The notes beneath the pieces are model-generated. The model made no database searches. It saw only the letters and a program-made list of their open reading frames with translations, and had not been told where the DNA came from. From assembly GCF_900142925.1 (NCBI RefSeq), contig NZ_FRCN01000006.1, positions 310,001 to 374,000 on the forward strand: a DNA stretch of 64,000 nt, read 5' to 3'. A program made the translations under genes and the position numbers. Of this stretch, positions 24,847-34,676 are shown piece by piece. Each line of letters opens with the position of its first letter. The stretch's first letter is position 1. The stretch comes from Chitinophaga sp. CF418. Lineage in GTDB: Bacteria; Bacteroidota; Bacteroidia; Chitinophagales; Chitinophagaceae.

Positions 24847-25692
24847 TCATTTCTGATGGGTGAGTGCTATTCTATGTTCACCCGAATAAATATTAAACCG
24901 TTGCTGACGGAGGAATCCGATCAGTGTGATATCCCATTCATGCGCCATTTTCACTGCCATTCCGGAAGGAGCGCCTACAGCGGCGATCACCTTAATGCCA
25001 GCCATTGCAGCTTTCTGGATCAGTTCAAATCCGGCCCTGCCACTGAGCAACAGGAGATAGGACTGCATAGGAAAGAGCTGCTGCTGCAGGGCGGCCCCTA
25101 TCAGCTTGTCCACTGCATTATGACGGCCGATATCTTCACGCATCAGTAATAACGTTGAAGACTGATCGAATAATGCGGCGGCATGTATCCCCCCGGTATC
25201 ATCGAACAACTGTTGCTGATGGCGGAGCAGGTCGGGCAGACGGTGTATCAATTCTGCAGGCCATGCGGGAACAGGCTGGGCCGATGCGGATGGTTCCACC
25301 GGCGTATAGATTGCCGAAAGATCAGTTTTGCCACACATACCACATCCCGAATTGGAAACGAAATTCCGCTGCGCCGTTTTCAGCACAGGAATAACATGTT
25401 CGTGCAGGCTTACCTGTATGGTATTAGTGATGTCGCTATCGGAGCAGATAGCTTTGATATCCTTTTCTGACCGGATGATCCCTTCGGTATAGAGAAAACC
25501 TGTAGCCAGTTCGGGATCCTGGCCAGGAGTACGCATGGTAACTGAAATGCTCTGCTGCTGTCTGTCGGTCAGTGGACCATAGATCAGTTGTATTTCGAGC
25601 GGTTCTTCAGCTGCCAGCGCATCTTCTGTTGCAGTAACAATTGTATCCTGTACTCTTGTTATGCGCGTATAAGAAATGGCAGGGTTTAGCAT
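24847..25692 (-). CDS. fdhD: formate dehydrogenase accessory sulfurtransferase FdhD
   Basis: A 281-residue protein with the FdhD motif SGCGMCGK (C117, C120), which carries the sulfur transferred to the molybdenum cofactor of formate dehydrogenases. GFLYTEGII and REDIGRHNAVDKLIGAAL are other family landmarks. It lies directly upstream (10-base gap) of the FdhF/YdeP gene on the same strand, so the two form an operon. Length is normal for the family. Confidence 0.93.
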   Translation of the reverse strand: MLNPAISYTRITRVQDTIVTATEDALAAEEPLEIQLIYGPLTDRQQQSISVTMRTPGQDPELATGFLYTEGIIRSEKDIKAICSDSDITNTIQVSLHEHVIPVLKTAQRNFVSNSGCGMCGKTDLSAIYTPVEPSASAQPVPAWPAELIHRLPDLLRHQQQLFDDTGGIHAAALFDQSSTLLLMREDIGRHNAVDKLIGAALQQQLFPMQSYLLLLSGRAGFELIQKAAMAGIKVIAAVGAPSGMAVKMAHEWDITLIGFLRQQRFNIYSGEHRIALTHQK

Positions 25693-25733
25693 GAAGTAAA
25701 GTTACATAAAATACGGCGCCCGCAGGCCTTTAC

Positions 25734-27590
25734 TCAGGAACGGTTATGTAGTTCTGTACTGCCTGCTGTGGTAATAAAGTAGCTGATATCCCTGATGGTC
25801 TCAGAGAAGATAAGGGCAGGAACATCCCGGAGCGGAAGTGGTTCTCCTTCTTTATAAAAATTGACCATATCCGTAAGCACTGTCTCTTCTTCTTTCCTGT
25901 CTGCAAAGAAGTTGACCCTGATATCCCAGTCGCTCAGTACCATGTAAGGGATATAAGCCCAGTTATGAGCGGCTTTCTGTCTCAGTGTCCAGCCTCTCTG
26001 CGTGATGACATTTTTAAACTTCTGTTTATTGAGCACCTGTGAGGCAAAACGGGAAGAGTAAAAACCATCGGCCAGTTCTTCATTATTAACTGTATATACC
26101 TCACGGTTCACCTGTTTAAAAGGTTGATCTATATGGCGCTGCGTAAGGAACTCACGCCAACCTTTCACTGTTTTAGCCGCCTCATTCATAGGATGCCAAA
26201 GACTTACAGCCGTCTCTTCGGAGACCGTAACCTGCCTGCCTTTATAATCAATGATATGGCCATTCAGGCAGTAACCGGCAGTCTGTACACCATTTGTAAG
26301 AAAGTTCCAGATCAGCCGTGTGGCAAGTGTTTTCACAAGCGGATGATCCAGGTAATATGTTTTCCAGTGCTTGTATGGCCATGGGGTCATCCGCATAAAT
26401 GCACGTTCTATCCTTGCGCTGTTATCAACCAGCGCCTGATCGATATTTTTTGCCAGTCGTTTGAATTCCTGTCCGGGAGCAAACGAGGATTGCGGCCCTT
26501 TGGCTGGTTTGCCATCCCTTTCCCAGGAGATGCTGGACTTACCGGTGTTACTAATGGTGTAAACACCTGTAAAATCTGGTCCGATCGGCATGCGGACCGT
26601 CCCTTTATCATCAAGACCAAAATCCGGAACGATATATTCTTCCAGTTCGTACGGAGGAATATTATGTTGCTCTGCCAGGTCATGTAAGATCTTATCAATG
26701 CTTTTCACTGCGCCTGAATGCCTGATCACTGACCGGAACCTGCTGATCCTGGTGAGGGCTTCCCGGAAGGGCAGAAAGCTGAGCGCGTAGATGCAGGCCG
26801 TACCGGTTTTGACCGATAGGGGGCCTCCGGTACCTTTTTTCTTATAGGCCCAAACAGCATAAGGTTCCAGCATATCCAGCAGATCTTTATCGTTTGGTAT
26901 AGCACTGCACCATATGATGGCCTTTAGCAGATTATGATTGATAGCACTAAGAAAATCAATGTAATAATCAATGAAACTATAGGTGCGTCCTGCATGTTGT
27001 TTCATCAGCAGTCCCTGGCAAAAAGATATCCAGTCCTTCAGTTTCAGAACGAAATGATCGGCATTGATACGGCCTACCAGTTCTTTAGCCCGCTTCCACC
27101 ATTTACGGTTGGGAGCACTGCTATCTCCGGCGTTCAGGCAGTGATCAATGAAAGCTGTCCAGCATTCTCTTTGTCGCGTGCTTCTGATATTGGAGAGGAA
27201 TTCCACGACGAGGATCCCTAAAGAGTCCCGGCGACTGATAATCAGTTCGGGCCCTCCGTGCAGGATGATATCTATCTGGATATTTACCTTGTCGGCAGCC
27301 ACCGACACAATTCTTTTCTCTGTGGTATCCAACAGTTCCAGGCAGAGACGCAGGGTATTGGTCAGCCCTTTTCTGCCGATCTTTTCCTGAATGACATTTA
27401 AGATCTCCTGCCTGGGAAACCACCATTCATTTGTACGTTTTAAGGTTGTCTCATGCCATTGGAAGAGGATGTGGAAGCATTGCTCATCGGATGTATATAC
27501 AAGCAGATATTTGATCAAGCCTGCAGTGTCGAGTGCTTCGGGTAATTTATCCGCCTGTATTTTCCCGATCCAGAAGTCTGTAAATTGCAT
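25734..27590 (-). CDS. DUF4132 domain protein
   Basis: A 618-residue protein. The C-terminal half (about 340-600) has the DUF4132 pattern: RMTPWPYKHW, YLDHPLVKTLATRLIWN, SLWHPMNEAAKTVKGW, PFKQVNREVY and RGWTLRQKAAHNW. In E. coli MolR this domain is joined to a WGR domain. The N-terminal half is helical and repeat-like without a clear signature, and no WGR domain is seen. Function is unknown; a link with molybdenum once proposed for MolR is unproven, although this gene does lie next to fdhD. A WGR-containing protein occurs in the retron operon 22 kb away. Confidence 0.7.
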   Translation of the reverse strand: MQFTDFWIGKIQADKLPEALDTAGLIKYLLVYTSDEQCFHILFQWHETTLKRTNEWWFPRQEILNVIQEKIGRKGLTNTLRLCLELLDTTEKRIVSVAADKVNIQIDIILHGGPELIISRRDSLGILVVEFLSNIRSTRQRECWTAFIDHCLNAGDSSAPNRKWWKRAKELVGRINADHFVLKLKDWISFCQGLLMKQHAGRTYSFIDYYIDFLSAINHNLLKAIIWCSAIPNDKDLLDMLEPYAVWAYKKKGTGGPLSVKTGTACIYALSFLPFREALTRISRFRSVIRHSGAVKSIDKILHDLAEQHNIPPYELEEYIVPDFGLDDKGTVRMPIGPDFTGVYTISNTGKSSISWERDGKPAKGPQSSFAPGQEFKRLAKNIDQALVDNSARIERAFMRMTPWPYKHWKTYYLDHPLVKTLATRLIWNFLTNGVQTAGYCLNGHIIDYKGRQVTVSEETAVSLWHPMNEAAKTVKGWREFLTQRHIDQPFKQVNREVYTVNNEELADGFYSSRFASQVLNKQKFKNVITQRGWTLRQKAAHNWAYIPYMVLSDWDIRVNFFADRKEEETVLTDMVNFYKEGEPLPLRDVPALIFSETIRDISYFITTAGSTELHNRS

Positions 27591-27761
27591 AGCTTCATTA
27601 ATATAGAGGTGTAATAATGAGGGTACAGCACCACCTAATATATGTAAAAAACAGGTATTAAAAAAAATGAAGCCGGGACCAGGGCTGAATCGGGCAGGGA
27701 AATTGTAATAATAAAAGGGTATTAAAATTTCTGTACTTTCGACATATAAAAAAATCTAAAT

Positions 27762-28622
27762 ATGCGCTGGCAAAACAGAAGATTAAGCGACAATGTAGAG
27801 GATCGCCGTGGTGGCGGTGGTGGTATGCGAACGATCGGTATTGGTGGAGGTATTGGTGGAATTATTATCGTCGTGCTGGCCCTGTTATTCAACCAGGACC
27901 CGCAGCAGGCATTACAATCCGTACAACAGGGCAATGGCGGGGCGGCGCAAACTGAGTCCCGTACTGTAACCAGTAACAGTGATGAGATCTCCAGGTTTGC
28001 GTCTACCGTACTGGCAGATACCGAAGATGTATGGTCGGAACTGTTTTCTCAGATGAATAAGAATTATAAAGATCCGGGTATGGTGTTGTATACAGACTAT
28101 GATCAATCCGGTTGCGGTACTGCACAATCAGCTATGGGGCCTTTTTATTGCCCTGCAGATGAGAAGGTTTATCTTGACCTGAATTTCTTTACTGAAATGG
28201 AGCAAAGGTTTAAAGTGGCAGGCGATTTTGCCATGGCTTATGTGATCGCACACGAAGTAGGGCATCATGTACAGAACCTGCTCGGCACCAGCCGTAAGGT
28301 ACAGGCTATGCGTTCTCAGCTTAGTGAGCGCGACTACAATAAACTGTCTGTGATGCTTGAACTGCAGGCCGATTTCCTTGCGGGAGTATGGGCCCATCAT
28401 GCGCAGAAGAAGCATAATATACTGGAACCGGGCGATATTGAAGAGGCGCTCAATGCAGCAAGCGCCGTGGGCGATGATGCATTGCAGAAAGCCGCTCAGG
28501 GCCATGTGGTGCCGGATGCATTTACACATGGTACATCGGCTCAGCGGGTAAAATGGTTTAAAAAAGGGTTTGAGACCGGTGATATCAGACAGGGAGATAC
28601 GTTTAATGCGACAGACCTGTAG
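27762..28622 (+). CDS. neutral zinc metallopeptidase (YpfJ family)
   Basis: A 286-residue protein with a basic, Gly-rich N-terminus (RRGGGGGMRTIGIGG), one transmembrane helix (about 28-43) and a zinc-peptidase domain containing HEVGHH (164-169, catalytic E165) and a downstream ELQADFLAG third-ligand region. SAMGPFYCPADEKVYLD is a hallmark of the YpfJ/KPN_02809 family. Substrates are unknown. The 3' end carries an 85-bp tandem duplication that begins inside the last codons and includes the stop codon. Confidence 0.9.
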   Translation: MRWQNRRLSDNVEDRRGGGGGMRTIGIGGGIGGIIIVVLALLFNQDPQQALQSVQQGNGGAAQTESRTVTSNSDEISRFASTVLADTEDVWSELFSQMNKNYKDPGMVLYTDYDQSGCGTAQSAMGPFYCPADEKVYLDLNFFTEMEQRFKVAGDFAMAYVIAHEVGHHVQNLLGTSRKVQAMRSQLSERDYNKLSVMLELQADFLAGVWAHHAQKKHNILEPGDIEEALNAASAVGDDALQKAAQGHVVPDAFTHGTSAQRVKWFKKGFETGDIRQGDTFNATDL

Positions 28623-28755
28623 TTGTTCTCGACACAGTTTAATGGCATCATTCGCTGCATTCAGCTCCGTCAGACAGGGAGATACGTTTAATGCGACAGA
28701 CCTGTAGTTGTTTTCGACACAATTTAATGGCATCATTCGCTGCATTCAGCTCCGT
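28586..28755 (+). repeat. 85-bp tandem duplication over the peptidase 3' end
   Basis: Bases 28586-28670 are repeated at 28671-28755 with two differences (C/T and G/A). The first copy includes the last 11 codons and the stop of the metallopeptidase; the second is a non-coding duplicate. The shared end is the first part of the dispersed repeat at 28732-28796, so the duplication probably arose with that element. Confidence 0.85.
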
Positions 28756-28796
28756 CAGGAGCGCTGTGTTTGTAGCCCGGGGTGCAACCCCGGGAC
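28732..28796 (-). repeat. dispersed repeat, copy B
   Basis: This is the reverse-complement partner of 10617-10683 (about three differences in 66). It forms two hairpins (AGCTCCGTCAGGAGC and GCCCGGGGTGCAACCCCGGG). A partial third copy (its first about 25 bases) lies at 28646-28670 inside the tandem duplication. Confidence 0.75.
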
Positions 28797-28836
28797 CGAA
28801 ATGAGAACCGGGATCCAACAAATGACGATATTTTAA

Positions 28837-28871
28837 AAAAAGGCCGTACCTCCGGGGAGATACGGCCTTTT
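28837..28871. terminator. bidirectional terminator
   Basis: AAAAGGCCGTA pairs with TACGGCCTTTT (28837-28847 and 28861-28871). It separates the metallopeptidase and repeat region from the convergent histidine kinase. Confidence 0.75.
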
Positions 28872-28891
28872 CTATTAATTGAGGGTCGTTA

Positions 28892-30883
28892 TTAGTTGCT
28901 TACAACACTTTCCTGGTTTTCCTTCACAATGATAGTATACCCCCTGCCCGGCGTCTCTTCTCCGGCGGACAGCGGCAGGGTGAAGTGAAAACTCGTTCCC
29001 TTTCCGGAAGTGCTGTGGAACCATATTCTGCCGTTATTACGTTCAATGAAATCCTTCGATAATGGTAATCCTAGTCCGCAGCCCTTTTCATTACGGGTAC
29101 CGATGGTAGAGTAGTAAATATTGGAAAATACTTTCGCCTGATCTGCTACTGCGATTCCCAGACCATTATCCTGTACAATCAGTTCTAACTTATCAGGCAA
29201 CAACAGGTAGTTAATGTTCACACAGCCGTTCATCGGAGTGAACTTGATAGCATTACTGATCAGGTTCCTAAGCACGAGCCTGATCATATCAGGGTCCGCA
29301 TATACCATTATAGGACGGTGCAGTTCGTGCGTCAGCGTTATTTCTTTTTGTCTGGCAAGAGATTGCAGCAGCTCAAATTCACTTTTAAGAATGGTGCTGA
29401 TATCAAAATCATCCGGAGTCACATGAATCCCTTTCATCTGGCTGCTGGCCCATTGCAGGAGGTTATCCATCATATAGGCGGTGTTTTTCATATCACGCCA
29501 GAGTTCATGGGAAAAGATCCGGAACTGTTCCTCAGACATCTTATCATCTCTTAACAGGAAGAGTAATCCTTCGAGAATAGCCAGGGGTGAACGGAGGTCA
29601 TGAGAGATAACAGAGAATATTTTATCCTTTACCTGGCTACCGCTTTCCAGCGCGGCATTCTGTTCCATGATGATCTTATTCTGTTGCTGTACCTGTATGT
29701 TACGGTGGTTCAACTGAGTGTATAATTCCTGCTGACGTCTGTACATCAGGTACAGCACAGCCGTGATCACAAAGAGCCCCAGCAGTAACATGGTACAAAA
29801 GATCACCAGGATGCGCTGTTGTTTGATGGTAGCAAGATGTAACTGCTGTTCTTTCCGCAGCAGTTTATTTTCATGTTGTTTCTTCTCCGATTCGTATTTC
29901 TCTTTTGTATTGGCGATAAACTTGGTCTTTTCAAGGCTGAACATTTCTTCGTTCATCCTGCTGAACTGCTTATAATTTGCGAGCGCCCCAGCATAGTTAC
30001 CACGGGCGGAATCCAGCGTAGCCATGTTCTTATGATAGATCAGCGTATTCTTCATGTTCTTAAGATTGCTGTTCAGCTGCGCTGCCTCAGCAAGCTCCTG
30101 CTCCGCTTCTTCAAACCTGTGTAACATGGTCTTAGCGAATCCTATATTCAAATGGGCTTTCACCAGACCATTGAGATTATCCGATTCTTTGTGGTATTGT
30201 TCGGAGATCTCAAAATAGGGCAGCGCCATCCCATATCGTTGTTTCTCTGTATAGACCAGACCTATGTTTTCATAGGTGATAGCCAGGCCCGGATGATCAT
30301 TCAGTGATAGTTTGATCCTCTCGGATTCCAGCAGAAAATGCAGGGCGGAATCAGGTTTATTAAGACGGATATAACTTGAACCGATGCTGTTTAATGTGCG
30401 GGCAATCTCTGCGGGTTGTCCCAGGGCCTGTTTGATACGCAATGCCTTTTTCTGATAGCGTAAGGCTTGTCTGGGCTGATCCTGTTCTACGAGAATATTG
30501 CCCAAATCTGTATTCAACACACCAGCGGCATAATCATCTTTTAATTCATCAGCCAGCTTAAGCGCATTGACGGTAAGGTCCATTTGCTTCTCCAGGTTCC
30601 CTTTGATATTTTCAGCCAGGGCCAGATTGCGGGTAGCCCACATGATACCGGTTTTGAAGTGCAGGCTATCACTCAGCTTTAAAGCTTCGTTGGCATACTG
30701 TGCTGTTTTAGCAGCGTCTTTGGGAAAGAAACTACGGCTTAACTGGTTCAGTAAACGAATGCGTACTGTATCTTTTTGGGGATGCTTTTCTACTTCAGTT
30801 ATCTGCGCAGAAGCGTTGGTAACCAACGTACATAGCAATACCACATATATATAAGCATATAAATTAGATTGGACAATCCGCAT
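28892..30883 (-). CDS. TPR-containing sensor histidine kinase
   Basis: A 663-residue protein from the ATG at 30883; the longer frame would need GTG at 30904. It has a signal-like helix (ending NASAQ), about six TPR repeats (40-310), a coiled coil (320-355), one transmembrane helix (about 358-378), a HisKA domain with the phospho-acceptor in FSVISHDLRSP (H428) and an HATPase domain (NLISNAIKFT, GLGIA, GCGLGLPLS). TPR repeats face the periplasm and probably sense a protein or peptide. The cognate regulator is not adjacent, so it is an orphan kinase. Confidence 0.88.
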   Translation of the reverse strand: MRIVQSNLYAYIYVVLLCTLVTNASAQITEVEKHPQKDTVRIRLLNQLSRSFFPKDAAKTAQYANEALKLSDSLHFKTGIMWATRNLALAENIKGNLEKQMDLTVNALKLADELKDDYAAGVLNTDLGNILVEQDQPRQALRYQKKALRIKQALGQPAEIARTLNSIGSSYIRLNKPDSALHFLLESERIKLSLNDHPGLAITYENIGLVYTEKQRYGMALPYFEISEQYHKESDNLNGLVKAHLNIGFAKTMLHRFEEAEQELAEAAQLNSNLKNMKNTLIYHKNMATLDSARGNYAGALANYKQFSRMNEEMFSLEKTKFIANTKEKYESEKKQHENKLLRKEQQLHLATIKQQRILVIFCTMLLLGLFVITAVLYLMYRRQQELYTQLNHRNIQVQQQNKIIMEQNAALESGSQVKDKIFSVISHDLRSPLAILEGLLFLLRDDKMSEEQFRIFSHELWRDMKNTAYMMDNLLQWASSQMKGIHVTPDDFDISTILKSEFELLQSLARQKEITLTHELHRPIMVYADPDMIRLVLRNLISNAIKFTPMNGCVNINYLLLPDKLELIVQDNGLGIAVADQAKVFSNIYYSTIGTRNEKGCGLGLPLSKDFIERNNGRIWFHSTSGKGTSFHFTLPLSAGEETPGRGYTIIVKENQESVVSN

Positions 30884-31110
30884 TGATAGTCTAGTTGTCG
30901 GCACAAACGATCTTTAAGGGTTACCTGAATGCTGCGCTAAAATTATAAAAAAAACGGATGCAAATTTTCAAAATCTAAAATATTATGATTCGTTGTATCT
31001 TTCGGGTGAAGAAACAGTACTAATGTAAGGAGTATCATGTCTTTTCAAGGTAATACAGGCGCTGAATAACTTACATTAGCCGTATATCATAAATTGTTAA
31101 TCAGATAAAA

Positions 31111-31389
31111 ATGAAACCGACAGTAACGATAGAATATTGTCCCAAATGCGGATGGCTAATGCGGGCGGCATGGATGGCGCAGGAACTGCTGACCACCTTT
31201 GCAGATGATATATACAGTGTTACCTTACAGCCAAGTGAAGTGAATGGCAGTTATATCATTTATGTAGATGGCGTCGCACTGATTAATCGTAAGGAGCTGG
31301 GCCATTTCCCTGAAATAAAAGAAGTTAAGCAACTGATCCGGGATAAGGTGGCTCCTGAAAAGAGCCTGGGGCACAGTGACAGAAAGTAG
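31111..31389 (+). CDS. SelT/SelW/SelH-family redox protein
   Basis: A 92-residue thioredoxin-like Rdx protein with the redox motif CPKC (C10, C13) in EYCPKCGWLMRA and the family tail FPEIKEVKQLIRDKV. The selenocysteine of eukaryotic SelW/SelT is a plain Cys here. The exact reaction in bacteria is unknown; a redox or metal-binding role is assumed. It lies 27 bases before an outer-membrane protein gene in the same direction. Confidence 0.85.
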   Translation: MKPTVTIEYCPKCGWLMRAAWMAQELLTTFADDIYSVTLQPSEVNGSYIIYVDGVALINRKELGHFPEIKEVKQLIRDKVAPEKSLGHSDRK

Positions 31390-31416
31390 TATAAAAGTTG
31401 TTTCTTTGCATCCCGG

Positions 31417-32586
31417 ATGAGTATGCAAAGGATCATATTTTTTACAGCAACACTACTGGCATTGAGCCAGGGACTGACAGCGCAGCAGCAAAAAGACACA
31501 TTACAAAGCGCCCCGGCGGATACTATCGTACCGCATAAACGCAGCTTTTTCCCGCTGCCCGTATTAGGTTACTCGCCTGAGAAAGGACTGGAAATAGGGG
31601 CTGCCATGTTGTATTCCTTCTATACTTCAAAAGATCCTCTCTTACGCAATTCTACAATTAATCTCATTCCTGCCATTACAACAGAGCATCAGCTGAAAAT
31701 AGATCTGAAAACGGATATATGGACAGACGCTAATAACTGGCATTTTAAAAGTAATCTCCGTTATCACGACTTCCCTATCAATTTCTACGGACTGGGAGAC
31801 ACCACCCGCAAAGCCGGAGCTACCCTGCTCGACAATAAACGATATAAAGTACAACTGGAAGCCGAACATCGTATAGGCGGTCATTTCTACGCAGGCCTTT
31901 CTTTATTGTTCCAGCAGGATGATTATAAGGCGCGTGAGAGCAAAGGCGTATATCCTGATATGTCTCTGGTAGACAAAGATGGAGGGCATGTTACCTTCAT
32001 TGGCGCCACAGGTATATTTGACAACAGGGATAACCAGAACTATACACGCAGCGGCACCTGGGTACGGTTGAATATTTCCTATGCACCCGGATTTCTGAGT
32101 AAACATGAATTGTGGAAGATAGACGGGCAACTCCGCCATTTTATTCCTATTTCTCCCAAGAGCACCGTTGGTTTCAATGGATTGTTCAACTCACTTCAGG
32201 GAAGCAGACTGCCGTTTTACCTGTTACCGGAAATGGGTAACGATCTTATGATGCGCGGGTATTATACGGGCAGGTACAGAGATCAGAATTACCTGGCCGG
32301 ACAGGTGGAATACCGTTATTTCCTGAATCCTAAGATTCCTATCAATATCTGGTTTGTACATATGCAGCCTAAATTCGCGCTGGCTGCTTTTGGCGCTTCC
32401 GGTGCAGTATTCAACAACAAGAATATCGCGATGTCCCACTTTAAACCCAGCTATGGCCTCGGCGTACGCTGGTTCTACGATGAAGGCGCCAGGCTGACTA
32501 TGCGTATCGATTATGCCTGGGGAGAAAAACGTTCCGGTGAGCAGCGTCAGTCGGGATTATATTTGTCGCTTGCGGAAGCATTTTAG
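31417..32586 (+). CDS. BamA/TamA-like outer-membrane protein
   Basis: A 389-residue protein with a signal peptide (about 1-22, ending LTAQ), then a 16-strand-like barrel with FFPLPVLGYSPEKGLEIGAAM at the N-side and GATGIFDNRDNQNYTRSGTW, MMRGYYTGRYRDQNYLAGQVEYR and GLGVRWFYDEGARLTMRIDYAWG. The last stretches fit the surface-antigen D15 domain of the Omp85 family (BamA/TamA). No POTRA repeats are present, so it is a short barrel-only member. ATG 31417 (MSMQR) and ATG 31423 are equally possible starts. Confidence 0.75.
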   Translation: MSMQRIIFFTATLLALSQGLTAQQQKDTLQSAPADTIVPHKRSFFPLPVLGYSPEKGLEIGAAMLYSFYTSKDPLLRNSTINLIPAITTEHQLKIDLKTDIWTDANNWHFKSNLRYHDFPINFYGLGDTTRKAGATLLDNKRYKVQLEAEHRIGGHFYAGLSLLFQQDDYKARESKGVYPDMSLVDKDGGHVTFIGATGIFDNRDNQNYTRSGTWVRLNISYAPGFLSKHELWKIDGQLRHFIPISPKSTVGFNGLFNSLQGSRLPFYLLPEMGNDLMMRGYYTGRYRDQNYLAGQVEYRYFLNPKIPINIWFVHMQPKFALAAFGASGAVFNNKNIAMSHFKPSYGLGVRWFYDEGARLTMRIDYAWGEKRSGEQRQSGLYLSLAEAF

Positions 32587-32662
32587 TGCTTCCATTACCG
32601 TTGTTGGGCATACAAATTGTTACCTTATATCTATCATAGTTTAGTTATCCTAAAATTCCATT

Positions 32663-33664
32663 ATGAAAACAAAAGCAGCCCTAATGGCGGCGCTATGCGC
32701 TGTCCTTTCTATGCCAGCAACCCAGGCACAGAACATCAAACCCACATCTAAGTTTTATGTAAAGATCGCAGGAGGCTATTATTTCAGTGTATTTCCCGGA
32801 CAGTTTCCTAAAGTCGGCAGTTATCAGCCGCATGACCAGCACCTGGAATACAATGCTGTAACTGAATCCTCCACATCTGTTTCAGAAAAGGTATTAACGG
32901 GATCATATGGCGCCGGTGGGAGGGGAGGACTCTCCTTCGGCTGGAACATTAACCGTTATATTGCTGTTGAAGGAACATTTAATTACTACCGCAGCAAGAA
33001 AAACCTGATGACCCGTGAAGTAACCACAATGGCTGGCAGCAACCAGACGCTTGGCAAAATTGAATCTCATGGCTACGTAGACGCCATTGATTTTGCACCT
33101 GGCGTTGTGATCAGTCCGGGATTCGAAAAAGTCAACCCGTATGTCCGTTTTGGTATGGTCGTACCACTGTGGGGCAACCTGAAGATCGAAACAGATGCCA
33201 GCCGGAGCGGCACTGCAACTGTTGGCGGTCAGACGGTGCTGACACAAACTACCATTCACCGGAATGAAACGGTGAAACCTAATGTTACGGTTGGTTTCCA
33301 GGGAGCACTGGGTGTTGCTTTCCCGGTGGCCAAAAGACTTGACATTTTTGTTGAAGCGGAATACAGGAATATCCCTGTGAGAAGCAAAAAGAAAGAAGTT
33401 ACTGCTTATGATGAAGCTATCTCGTTGTTAAACCCAGCCAATGGCACAGTGATCTCTACACAACGCCGCGGCCTGAATGACCTGTCCACCGCTGAGCGGC
33501 ATACGGTGTATGTAACCACGCTGGATCAACATTCAAACACGCCGGTAAGCCAGCAAGGCGCAACGGTGAATTATAAAAATAACGATCAGCCGGCGAACGA
33601 CCTGAAATCCTACATCAATATCGGTGGTCTGGGTGCTAATGGTGGTTTGCGTTGGAGATTCTAG
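32663..33664 (+). CDS. outer-membrane beta-barrel protein, unknown function
   Basis: A 333-residue protein with a clear signal peptide (1-22, MPATQAQ) and alternating hydrophobic strands such as KFYVKIAGGYYFSVF, GGLSFGWNINRYIAVEG and NVTVGFQGALGVAFPVAKR. The final residues NGGLRWRF end in an aromatic residue, as expected for a barrel inserted by Bam. It resembles eight-stranded OmpW/OmpA-type barrels but no family is certain. Its last 29 bases overlap the end of the convergent FMN-reductase fragment. Confidence 0.6.
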   Translation: MKTKAALMAALCAVLSMPATQAQNIKPTSKFYVKIAGGYYFSVFPGQFPKVGSYQPHDQHLEYNAVTESSTSVSEKVLTGSYGAGGRGGLSFGWNINRYIAVEGTFNYYRSKKNLMTREVTTMAGSNQTLGKIESHGYVDAIDFAPGVVISPGFEKVNPYVRFGMVVPLWGNLKIETDASRSGTATVGGQTVLTQTTIHRNETVKPNVTVGFQGALGVAFPVAKRLDIFVEAEYRNIPVRSKKKEVTAYDEAISLLNPANGTVISTQRRGLNDLSTAERHTVYVTTLDQHSNTPVSQQGATVNYKNNDQPANDLKSYINIGGLGANGGLRWRF

Positions 33665-34049
33665 CCGCAAGATGTTTGATAAGCGTCAGTAATGATCTTT
33701 CCAGCTCCGGATCGGTTATATTTCCATTGGGGTCCATTTTGGTGCGCACCACAGGAACAATGAGTTTGTATTCTTCCTGAATATCAGCCGTCATCACCTT
33801 CAGCGTCTGCACCAGTGATGCATGTGCTTTATCGCCGCCAGTAGCAAGCGGCGAAGCGCTGATCACACCAGTGGGTTTATGGGTAAATTCCCCGGAAGAA
33901 ACGAGCCAGTCCAGGGCATTTTTCAGCACGCCTGGTATGCCAAAAGCGTATTCGGGCGTGCTGAAAATAACAGCATCTACCGCGCGTATCTGGTTTCTAT
34001 ACAACCTTATGTCGAAGTAATTTCGAATAACGAACCTGTAACGGGACAT
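33636..34049 (-). pseudogene. truncated NADPH-dependent FMN reductase
   Basis: The 137 codons contain the flavodoxin-like core of the FMN reductase family (IRAVDAVIFSTPEYAFGIPGVLKNALDWLVSSGEF, given in parts: TPEYAFG, KNALDW) and its C-terminus. The N-terminal strand and the flavin-phosphate loop (SGSLR-type, about the first 45-50 residues of a normal 180-residue protein) are missing. Upstream bases contain a faint SGSNATAEIL-like trace in another frame. I read it as a frameshifted or decayed gene; an unusual short start at 34049 is the alternative. Confidence 0.6.
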
Positions 34050-34676
34050 CGATCTCCGACAAGGCGCAAATCTAGCCGTTATATTCAGATTAACATAATA
34101 TTTCAGCCGTTGCGTTGGAACCGGAATATGGTGAATATTGATTTATAAAAATGATAAAATCTTGTGCTCAAAAAGCCATCTGCATGTGATAGCATTCGTA
34201 CGGGATTAACCTTGCGAAAAGCCAGCATAAAATGAATAAAATGGCCATAGGCTGTTCAGGAATTAAAACTTATAATTGCTGCCCAATACCCCTAAGATGA
34301 AGATCTATGGCTGATCTATACGACTCACCACCTTATTACTTTACTTCCATATAATACGTATAATTTATATTATGTTAAATAGATGGTTATTTGAAATAAC
34401 CCTCACTACTCTATTTATCTGCCGGAATTCCATCCTCCAATAGACCCAGTTTTTTCCTTCCCTGTCTCTAACAAGTACTTCACTCTCCGGCCAACTGCCT
34501 TTTGACAATTGCAGATATCAGGCTAAAAGATGCAGAATTCCGGGACGCTGCATCCAGCCCGAACATTTGCAATTGCACAATCGTTATATTGGTCGTAAAT
34601 CCTGATCCCAGGCTTTTTACGACTGCCTACTTTAAAAGCGAACAATTCCTCCTCTAACCCTCTTAAAAAAAACAGC
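34050..34676. other. 627-bp spacer without a recognisable gene
   Basis: AT-rich sequence. It includes the decayed upstream part of the FMN-reductase gene (up to about 34150) and a possible promoter region for the molybdoenzyme gene that follows, but I see no clear promoter, RNA or repeat. Confidence 0.5.
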
